Below are positions 55,664 through 64,000 of a DNA stretch of 64,000 nucleotides, in pieces; the first letter of the stretch is position 1; the number at the start of each line of letters is the position of its first letter. Under the pieces are notes generated by a model. The model was given only the letters and a program-made list of their open reading frames with translations, did no database searches and was not told where the DNA came from. The position numbers and the translations under genes were made by a program. The DNA is from Anthonomus grandis grandis (taxonomy: Eukaryota > Arthropoda > Insecta > Coleoptera > Curculionidae), in contig NC_065549.1 of assembly GCF_022605725.1 (NCBI RefSeq), positions 1 through 64,000 on the forward strand. The letters are read 5' to 3'.

Positions 55664-57466
55664 AATTATTACTATGTTTTCATGATCATTGAAATCAATT
55701 TGAATATAAGAAAATGCTTAAATAGTTTTGATGCTCTTAAATTTTAGGATTAACGAGAGAGGAGATCGAATGGAATTTGATTTCGAACTTTATCATGAAA
55801 ATTTGGTTTGGATTTAAGCATGCACGAATGGTTTCTATTTTTGACATACCAAACAGTCAGTTGTCAATAAAGTTTGATGTCACCTTAACTCGGTTTGGCC
55901 GGATCTCTTCTTTGGAGTTTTACACAGGGTTAGAAAAAATTACATATCGTTGAAAAAATAAATTATTATTATTAATATTATTCAAAAAAATTATTTTTTT
56001 CTGAATATCTTGTACGAATATGAAAAAACGTTGAAATAGATATCCATCCAAATTGTCCAGGATATATGTCTATACATTTTCAAAACTGTATTTTGAGTTA
56101 TGGACATTGTATTGTATAATCAGAAAAAAGATAAAGATTTTCAAAAAAATATGTTGTTTCTCAAAATCTTGTTTGAATTTGGAAAAATTGTATGTCATGA
56201 GAGAAATGTTAAAAGATGCTTCTAGAACGACTCTGATATTGACAGTTTTTTTTTAATCCTATAATTTTTGCGAAAATATTCCGTGTCATATATCGTGAAT
56301 AATCCTGTGTATAATTGCTTGCTCTATTGTTAAGGTTGCTTTACTTTATCTTTTTACATGCTCTATTAACTATTTGAGCTTATAGATTCTCATGAAATCA
56401 TTGAAACGGCCTTATGCCTTAGTCCTCGTTGTAACATTCTTCCTACTTGAACTTATTGTGAAATAACTTTTTCTTAAATGTAAATATTCTCCAAGGCAAT
56501 ATTAATTAAAAAATTGAAGTTAAAATCTTGCTCCTTTTGGGCGACATCTGGACTCGGTTTTATTACGGCCGCGACCAAGAGCATCTCTGGAACCGTTTCC
56601 CAGAAAAGTAAACGAAAAAAAAATCATTCCGAAAATATCCAAGAAACAAACGAAAGAGTAGGAGGCGATACGGAGGAACGAGAGAAAGCGATCATCGAAT
56701 GTTTTAGTAGCGAGTGCGCGATACAGCAACCGCGACGATTGAAATAAAAATAATTATTATAGTTTTCGCGCAGCAGCGCTAAATCGGAGAAAAAATATGA
56801 TTAAAACGGACCAAGTTGACATTGTCATGGCATTAAAATATTTTTATAGAAAAGTCAAAATTCATTGATTTAAAATGGGCATGAAATGTGTTTGGTGTGT
56901 AGTGATACTGTTTTTAGTAATAATGGTGAAATTTGGGGTAGTTGTCACTGGTCTGGATAGTAAAGAGTTTCAAAAAAGCTGTAAGATTTATATTTAATCT
57001 AATATTACAACTATATTAAGTAAAAATTCAAATAAAATTATTTTAAATACCAACGAACCGACGCGACGATATATTACGTTTTGGTGTTTTTGAAACGTAG
57101 TTTGTTGATATTTTTGTAGGTCCAGTGTTCAGCAAAGATATTTTTATTTATATTTATACCTATTATGCAATGTTATTGTAGTTTTTTCAAACCTACTTAC
57201 AGTTTGTTTTTGGCCAAAATAATACTGAATACTTCAAAGTGATTTTTAAGGGGCTTCATTTAATTAAAAGGAAGCTACGGCTTCTTATTTATTGTTCTAT
57301 TTGCAATGTAAACATTTTTTGTCATTGAGTTTCAGGTTAATCAGATATACTTGAAATTTTGCAACTATGTGTAATTTGATACATTCTTTAAAAATACGCA
57401 ATAAAAATTTACTATTTAAAAAAATTGTCGATCACGTCATACCTTATTTTTGGAACACACTGTATA

Positions 57467-58439
57467 ACGTTACTTAAAAAAAATAGCATGAGCATAACTA
57501 AAAATGCAAATCGAAGGGTCCGAGAATTTTTTTGAGAAAAAACAAGTATATGAACTACTAAATTTAATCCAAATTACAAACTTCCACTGTATGTATTATA
57601 TGTATAAATTGCAAAATTTACCAGAAAAATTAACACTATTAACAACCAGCTGATTCTCGCAGTATGGGAAACAATTTTTAAAATATTTTAACATAAATAT
57701 TTAATTATTTCTTAACACGACCCAATTTTAAACAAGTTTAATGTTGCCAGACATAGCAAGATTATTTATCTTATCGTCATAAACGATGTGTCAAAGTGAG
57801 GCTATTGTGTATTATCAATTCCATTAAAATTAATTATTTTTAATGCATTAAAATAGTGTTTTCTTACAACTTACTTAATTAAAAGTACAAAATGTAGTAT
57901 AATGCCTTCGAGTATGTATGTTTTATAATCACAATCTTTAAGTCTTCTTTTCGGAGCATGTAAATTAAATGCATATTTATTATACTTAAGTAATCCATAG
58001 CAATATCTGTAGCTCATGGTTGATTTATCGATTACATTTACTGATTCACCTAGATGATCAAAGGTAAAGGATTTTTAACATCAGTATAAACATGAAAAGA
58101 AAACCCCTTTTCGCTCTTTTCCCGCTATTCCATACACTGTAAGAGCGACCGATCCAGTTTATTGTTCTGGAATCATTTGGTTGATTACTCTGGAAAATTA
58201 AACATTACGCAGAAATAATTGATTTATTGCTCCACGCTTTCTCTCCGCTCGTAAACGTAAAGAGAGGACTGTTTGTTTGAATGTTGGTTTCGGCGCCTTT
58301 TTTCATCGATGAGTAAATAAGCGATGTTCGTTTATATTTGGAAAAGGTGTTGAAATATATGAGAATCTTGTATAAAAAGAATGTTACAATTTGCAAGTTT
58401 AATAATAACTTTTTTTTTATAGATATTAGATTTATAATA
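57467..58439. other. Non-coding stretch
   Basis: AT-rich, nothing recognised; the minus-strand frame at 58205-58396 has no gene-like features. Confidence 0.4.
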
Positions 58440-58509
58440 TATACAGGGAGTCCATTTTATTTTGTATTCCGCAATCGAGCACCGCGATATTAAATGGACA
58501 CCCTGTATA
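58440..58509. mobile_element. 70-bp miniature inverted-repeat element (TATACAGGG...CCCTGTATA)
   Basis: Left end TATACAGGGAGTCCATTT and the reverse complement of the right end, TATACAGGGTGTCCATTT, differ at one base, leaving a ~30-bp loop. The same terminal words end the mariner-type relic at 54400 and the terminus at 60313-60336, so it looks like a minimal non-autonomous derivative. Confidence 0.7.
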
Positions 58510-59529
58510 TCATGAAGTTTATATTAGAGGTACAACTTAACCATATCCAGTGTGCTGTATAGGATTCTATAAAAACGCAGTTCATGACTGGATAAATTTA
58601 ATTTCTAAAGAAATTTTATGACTTTAGCATTAACATAAATTCAATTAAATTTAGTATTTTAAATTGTACATAGACCACAAACGGTAATCAAGCGATTCCG
58701 GGGAGCCTTCCTAATTCCCTAAAATGTAAATTAAGCGGCAATTCCTTCGTCAAGCATCGAGGTGTGACAGGGTGGAAAATCCTCCGGGGGCCAACGAGCC
58801 GTTAAAGATTACCGACCTGATGGTAATTCTAGTTACGTGTTTGTTTGTTTGTTTGACACGCGTCCTTGTCAAATTTCTGGTTGTCATAAATTTCCTGCAG
58901 CTCCTACTTCCGCGAATTTAATATGTGAACAATGGCTTCAAATATTAGCTAAGATGCCCAAGGAGAGAATGATCTAGTGAAAATTTCGATTAGAAAGAAA
59001 AATGAATCCCGAGAAACCTATTCTCTTAAAATCAGTTAAGCTTATTTATACGAAATAATTTTAATCTTTTGAAAAAACGTCTATTTCAGTTTAAAAATGT
59101 TTAAAAATGTACGTTCAAAAATAAACACACGAATAGAAAACAATAACCTCTAGCGGGACTAAAAATAAAACAACGCAGGTCTTGCATATTTAAGTCATTA
59201 TACAATAGCCGCGGTTCTAATATTTACGTCACATATATGTCGAATACGATTTTTATCTTACTTTCTTTATTGCTATATGTAAATTTTCGAATATAGAATA
59301 AAAGCTGAATATTTGCTCAATTTTTCGAAAAAGCCTTTTTTTTTAAATTAAGAACTGGCTGAAACTTATTCAATATGTGTCTCATGTCACGGGGAAACTT
59401 AAAAATTAGACATATTTAAGCATTTTTTCATAAAAAAAAAAATTAAAAATGAAGAAATTTGCATTGGGATTTAAGCATTTTTTTTCTGAAAAATTCGACA
59501 TCTTATGTAAGATGTAGTTTTTTTTGTTC
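58510..59529. other. Non-coding stretch
   Basis: No gene or repeat recognised. A G+C-richer patch at 58690-58870 has no coding signal. Confidence 0.4.
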
Positions 59530-59921
59530 TTCGCTGATAGTTGAGACACATCATCAAATGGGCAGGTGTTCTGGATAACTTTCTTATAGGACCTGTCATT
59601 TTACCAGGTAATTTGACTGGTGATTTATTTCTGTTGTTTCTACAAGAAAAACTGCTCGATTTGCTTGATGATTTGCCTCTAAATTTAAGACAAAATCTTT
59701 GGTTTCAACTCGATGGCGCTCCGGCTCATTTTGCTATAAATGTTAGGAACCATTTACATCAAGTATTTCCTAATCACTGGATTGGTAGGGGTCGAGATGC
59801 TCCTGTTCCACTCTGTTCGCCCGACCTTATACCTTTGGATTTTTCAGTCTGGAGATGTATGAAAGACTTGATGATAATTGAAGGGAAAGAATCATTGCAG
59901 CTGGATAGTATTTCAGATTGA
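59530..59921 (+). pseudogene. Mariner-like transposase fragment (C-terminal half)
   Basis: The frame gives WAGVLDNFLIGPVILPGN then LPLNLRQNLWFQLDGAPAHF (second catalytic Asp in DGAPAH), FPNHWIGRGRDAPVPLCSPD and LIPLDFSVW (last catalytic Asp). It ends in a stop after QLDSISD. The helix-turn-helix region and the first catalytic residue are absent, so it is 5'-truncated. It belongs to the same DDE_3-type group as the relic at 55 kb but is a separate, diverged copy. A matching right terminus lies at 60313-60336. Confidence 0.75.
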
Positions 59922-60312
59922 AACCAAATATTTTTCAAAGCCTTAGATTTTTATATATAAGGAGAGCTCGTATGTGTATACAAACAAATGCAGGTCACGT
60001 AGACAAATAATTTAGGGTGATTATTCTATGATTTTTATTATAATAGTAATTTTATTAAAGATGTGTGGAGGGCCCTCTACAAGGTATAGCTAATCCGTGA
60101 ACGGATTTCAATTTCCCGTTCCAAAAAACCGCCTCACACCAAATTTTAATTTAATATCTTATGAAACACTCGACTTATTAAAAAAAAAACAATTTTATAT
60201 TTCTCATTTTGACGCCTTGTATATTGAATACCGAGCGCCCAATTAAAAACTGGCATAACGAAAATCGCATTATTTTGGTCCACCCCATATTATGTGGCCG
60301 GCGGATTGGCCT

Positions 60313-60336
60313 CCTTTTTCCGGACACCCTGTATAA
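60313..60336 (-). repeat. Right terminal inverted repeat of a mariner-type element
   Basis: On the minus strand it reads TATACAGGGTGTCCGGAAAA, the same family of termini as at 54400 and 58440. It probably belongs to the transposase fragment at 59530-59921; no left partner was found. Confidence 0.6.
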
Positions 60337-60555
60337 TTAATTTTTTTTTATCACTTATTGATTGACTCATTAGTTATAAGTAGTAAAGTGCAAACACAAC
60401 TTGTACTCCTAATATAGTGTATTAAAAATCAGGGATTGTATCCGCTCGACGCGACTATCCGGCTTTTACCCTTATCTTATGTTAAAGTATCGCTATTATT
60501 TAATAAAATTTTAACAAAAAAAGTCCTCGATCAACAATTAAAGGAATTATATTAA

Positions 60556-61016
60556 TTAAGAATAATATACTGGTTCATCCATTACAACACTGTCTTCAGA
60601 TAAAGGATATTCGATTTCAGGTTCAGGCCATTCTTCTACAATAACTGGTTCTTCAATTAGAACCAATTCCTGGCACGGAGTCTTAGCATAATTCATTAAA
60701 GTAGTTCCTTCTGATGTCATGGGTTCCAAGGTGTACGTGGATTCAGGTTCACTGGTCCCAGTACCTTTTGCTCTTTCTGATATATATAAAAAAATCAAAT
60801 GAAATCCAGACACCTAATACCGTGATTTTACTTAGGATATTGCTAAAAACTCATGAAATATTATCTGATAAGTCTATGCAAAATGAAAATTTAAAATTTC
60901 TTTAAAGCATCTTACGATATTATGATTGACTGCATCAATTTCTTACCAATGGTGTTTGCCCCACAGGTACAAAATGTTAATAATGTTGCCATAAAAATAA
61001 CAACTTTATCATTCAT
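60556..61016 (-). CDS. Small secreted acidic protein (two exons, ~96 residues)
   Basis: On the minus strand, exon 1 (61016-60947) starts MNDKVVIFMATLLTFCTCGA, a typical signal peptide with hydrophobic core and small residues near the cleavage site, and stops at the donor G|GTAAG. Exon 2 (60776-60556) follows the acceptor TTTTTTATATATATCAG, and its phase fits (the split codon gives Glu). The mature chain is acidic and proline-rich, with ELVLIEEPVIVEEWPEPEIE and a terminal DEPVYYS; apart from Cys in the signal region it has one Cys. The intron is 170 bp. I do not recognise the family; secretion and an extracellular role are inferred from the signal peptide only. Confidence 0.6.
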
Positions 61017-62557
61017 GTTTAGTTTTAAACTAACTATAAACTTGCTATTATATTCCATGCGATACTTTACTATTTTTTACCGAGCGAGGTTGAGTATTTA
61101 TTATTATCATAACCTTATACCTATTATCGTTTTTAATGGTAATATAAGTACTGCTATTAATTTTGTAACTTTTTAAGTGATATATAAATATATACAGTCA
61201 TGAAGAAATTCAAATTAATTAACATTCTATTGGTCAATTAGCTTTTATGATAAATTTTATAATTTAGAAGTGGTAAAGGCTCATTGGTAAAATGGCCCAG
61301 AATTATTAGCAGTTGAAAAACTGCACCAGTAATATACGCTGGTCATTTATGTGCTGTATTCTTTGATTCTATAAATAAAATAAAAGTACGCATGTAGTTC
61401 TGTAAATAGCCGTTTATTCTCGCTTGTTATTTTGCGAATTTATAGTCATACTAAAAATACTACGAGTAATTTTTGTTCGCTTGCTAAAAAAATTACCCTT
61501 TAACCTCAAAATTCGAAATTAGAAATATGAGGTTAGGTGTTTCAAATTTACTTATTACTTCACTGAAACGTAGTTATTATCTAATTAGTTTAGAATTAAA
61601 TTAAAATAGATATATTACCTGGTTGCGAAATATCTCAGTTATGGAAAAAATGTTTGGCATCTTTCTGACCGTTTAAAAATACCGTCAAGTTAACAGCTGC
61701 AATTACCATGGCGCCAGATCTTTAGCGAGAATATCCGCCTCGAATATTTTATTAAGCGATACACTTCGGTTATACGTCAGTTTTGTTTTTTTGATTTAAT
61801 TTTTTGTATTTTTAACTTTTTAAGTTGAATCCTTCATACTGGAAACAGCTGAAAGACATATAAAAATAAATTAAATAAAAACACAAAATTTTACGGTGTA
61901 AAGTGAAGTGTACGTCTTAATTTCAATCAGAAATTGAACCAACATTTTAAAGGAATGAAAAAACATGAACTAAAAGTTGAAAAGTTTTTTTTTGGCACAT
62001 TAACGGATGTTGGCTTTGAATCTGGAACCTTAAAATAGAATACATTGACATATTTTAGATTAGTTTATTATTTTAGACTAAGGAATTAGGAAATTTAAAT
62101 TAAATCAGGTACTTACTTACACCCAGTTATTTGGAAAATATATAATTAGGTTCTCGAAATTCGTAATACTTCAAAGCAGGGCCACTACGCATTTGAAAGA
62201 AATTTATTTATTAATATACTATAATGTTATGTAATTGAGGGAGTCAGAAGCCAAGGGGTTCAAGTGACATTTTTTCAGAAATTGATCTAAGTATAAAAAC
62301 TGAATGGTGAAACATTATTTTATATCATGGCAAAGAGAACTAAGTGCGTTTTAATACTAGTGCTGCTCTATGAACTGTTGAGAAAATCAGCAGATTCAGT
62401 TGTCCGTATTGTTAATTGGCATAGAAAACTAAATGCGCTTGAACCCCTTTGCCACTCAAGCATCAGTCATTTAGTAGATTACGCGCGAAGTGGAAGAGGT
62501 TAAGTTTTGCAAGTTTTTACAGTTTTTAAGTTGTTTGGAAGTTTTTTTAAAATCAAA
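61017..62557. other. Intergenic, non-coding
   Basis: AT-rich. It may hold the promoter of the small secreted protein gene (minus strand) and of the relic gene at 62558 (plus strand); no motif is distinct enough to mark. Confidence 0.4.
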
Positions 62558-63968
62558 ATGGTTACTTCTGATGAAGACCAAAATGGTAAGTTCTCAAAGT
62601 GCTATATAATTTGTTGAAAGATGTTTTCCTTGACGTTATTTTTTTAAAATTTTAGATCCGTTTAGTGATAATTCCGATGTTGACATGGACTACGTCCCAA
62701 ATCAAAGTAGTTCACAGATCACATTTATAGATACAAATGTAATGAACATTTTACCGAAGAAGTGCGCATGTCTATATTTTCAGATTTCTGGGATCTCGGA
62801 AAGAAACAAAATGGTTGGGACTTGCAAACGTCAATCATTGTTTTATGGTTTTCTAAGCATATTCCTAAACGACCCAATCGACTTCGCAGTTTCTCAAAAA
62901 AACGTCAGCACAATCATAACGTTGAAAAATTATCGCGTTTGTAAGCAGTTTTTTTTGTGTACGTTAGATATTTCTCAGAAAAGGTTCTATAACGGTGTCA
63001 GTAAACATAAAGAAACAGGAATCGCCCATACAAATCAAAGAGGTCGTCATACTCCGGAAATAAACTAAGCGAGGACACTATCAATTTAGTGAGAGAGCAT
63101 ATAAATTCCTTTCCTAAGTTTATTAGCCATTATACAAGAAAGGATAACCCAAACCGTAAATATCTATCTCCAGAATTAAATATTTCAAAAATGTACAGTT
63201 TGCATAAAGACTTTTGTTCACAACGACGAACAGATCCTGTAAAAATTAGCAAATATCATAATATTTTTAACACTCAGTTCAACCTTAGTTTTCACCAGCC
63301 TTACACCGACACTTGCTCAACCTGCGATATTTTAAAAATCAAAATGGATTCCTTAGATCCAGGTTCTGAAGAATAGAGAGCCTTACTCCGCGATCACGAG
63401 ATTCATTTAAGAAAAGTGTCTTCTGTTAAATCCTTGAAGAATCAGGCCATTACCTTAGCTAAAGAATCCCCCCAAACTCGTCGTGCCATATGTTTTGACC
63501 TGCAAAAAACTCTACCTACTCCATTTGTTACATGTAGTAAAGTGTACTATTAACGTCAACTTTAGACATACAACCTTGGAATACATGATCTAGCTACTAG
63601 TATTGGCAACATGTATATGTGGCATGAGGGAATGGCAGCGAAAGGAGGTTCTATCATGTCTAATCAAATATATTGAATGTCTGGCACCAACTATTACCCA
63701 TATAGACGCTTTCAGTGACAACTGCGGCGGACCAAATAAAAATAAAAATATAGTGAAATTCTGGACCTATATTGTGCAACATACCCACATCAAAAGCGTA
63801 GGTCATCAAATTTTTGTCTCGGGCTATTCGTTCATGGAGTGCGACCAGGATTTTGCCCTTATAGAAAAATCAAAAAGGAAGCTTACAAACATATTTACTC
63901 CTGATCATTGGATCCATTTTGTGGGAGGCGTTAGTCGCAAATTTATTGTGGTTAAAATGCAGCCTTAG
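62558..63968 (+). pseudogene. Frameshifted transposon-like gene of an arthropod family with a SDNCGG motif
   Basis: Exon 1 (62558-62585, MVTSDEDQN) ends at GTAAGT. After a 70-bp intron ending AAATTTTAG, exon 2 continues DPFSDNSDVDMDYVPNQ. Conserved stretches follow in changing frames: RMSIFSDFWDLGKKQNGWD, RVCKQFFLCTLDISQKR, LVREHINSFPKFISHYTR, FNLSFHQPYTDTCSTCDIL (CX2C), an in-frame TAG at 63374, FDLQKTLPTPF, MYMWHEGMAAKGGSIMSNQ and AFSDNCGGPNKNKNI with HQIFVSGYSFMECDQDFALI. The pattern matches a widespread set of insect proteins regarded as transposon-derived, with an RNase H-like core. I count at least four frameshifts and one stop, so it is a pseudogene. It may continue beyond the window. 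Confidence 0.65.
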
Positions 63969-64000
63969 GACTTTAAGTCAATATCTCCAATGGATAGCTA

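Larger units (their letters stand above)
54400..57466 (-). mobile_element. Tc1/mariner-type transposon relic with TATACAGGGTGTCC termini
   Basis: The left terminus TATACAGGGTGTCCCAAAAG (54400) is matched by the reverse complement of 57447-57466, TATACAGTGTGTTCCAAAAA. TA is present at both ends as expected for Tc1/mariner insertion. The minus-strand transposase relic at 55075-55663 lies inside. The ~3.07 kb length is more than twice that of a typical family member, so extra DNA has been inserted, or the right terminus belongs to another copy. Confidence 0.55.

Noticed and set aside
56514..56747. 77-codon forward frame with charged C-terminal part
   Set aside because: No homology, and it lies within the bounds of the mariner-type relic; both strands are open there, suggesting chance.

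Overview
The window is nuclear DNA from an arthropod, most likely an insect and quite possibly a beetle. Genes have short GT-AG introns, the sequence is AT-rich, and it is crowded with insect-type transposable elements (R1/TRAS/SART-like non-LTR, BEL/Pao, Ty3/gypsy, P-superfamily, Tc1/mariner-like). There are three perfect arrays of the pentamer CCCAA (TTGGG on the minus strand). TTGGG is a telomere motif that I recall being reported in some beetle lineages; the species is not identifiable from the sequence alone.

Layout. (1) 1-3398: a telomere-repeat-associated non-LTR retrotransposon on the minus strand (start of ORF2 at the window edge, intact ORF1, 5' leader) abutting a 0.6 kb TTGGG array. 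(2) 3.4-21.1 kb: gene-bearing sequence loaded with decayed LTR-retroelement pieces. A MIF4G-domain gene can be assembled from exons at 14.36-15.55 kb plus a probable first exon at 7.93 kb. A large unrecognised gene with a coiled coil and a Myb/SANT-like C-terminal segment occupies 18.08-21.07 kb. A terminal exon of another gene lies on the minus strand at 17.6 kb. (3) 21.2-28.4 kb: a tandem array of about 52 copies of a 138-bp unit. Each unit carries a consensus-like 3' splice site and 5' splice site bracketing a 75-bp, frame-preserving mini-exon. (4) 28.5-37.7 kb: mostly non-coding DNA with a poly(A)-tailed retroelement end, a dispersed repeat, and a 2669-bp P-superfamily transposon with 34-bp inverted repeats and an 8-bp target duplication, inserted between the arms of an older inverted repeat. 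(5) 37.7-50.9 kb: a subtelomere-like block. A ~0.5 kb satellite is followed by 1.8 kb of TTGGG repeats, a nearly complete telomere-targeted retrotransposon, 2.1 kb more of TTGGG repeats, then a 364-bp tandem repeat. (6) 51-64 kb: mostly non-coding DNA with two Tc1/mariner-like transposase relics, a tiny inverted-repeat element, a two-exon gene for a small secreted acidic protein, and a frameshifted transposon-like gene at the right edge.

How the parts relate. The two retrotransposons share ORF1/ORF2 architecture, lie in the same orientation, and each touches TTGGG repeats on its sense strand. This is what a lineage that inserts into telomeric repeats should look like. All three TTGGG arrays point the same way (G-rich strand running towards base 1), so this is either a subtelomere broken into islands or a set of interstitial telomeric blocks. 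Copy 2 carries a frameshift in ORF1, an exact 45-bp in-frame duplication in the reverse transcriptase and a missing zinc-finger cysteine, so it is probably dead. Copy 1 is open as far as the window shows.
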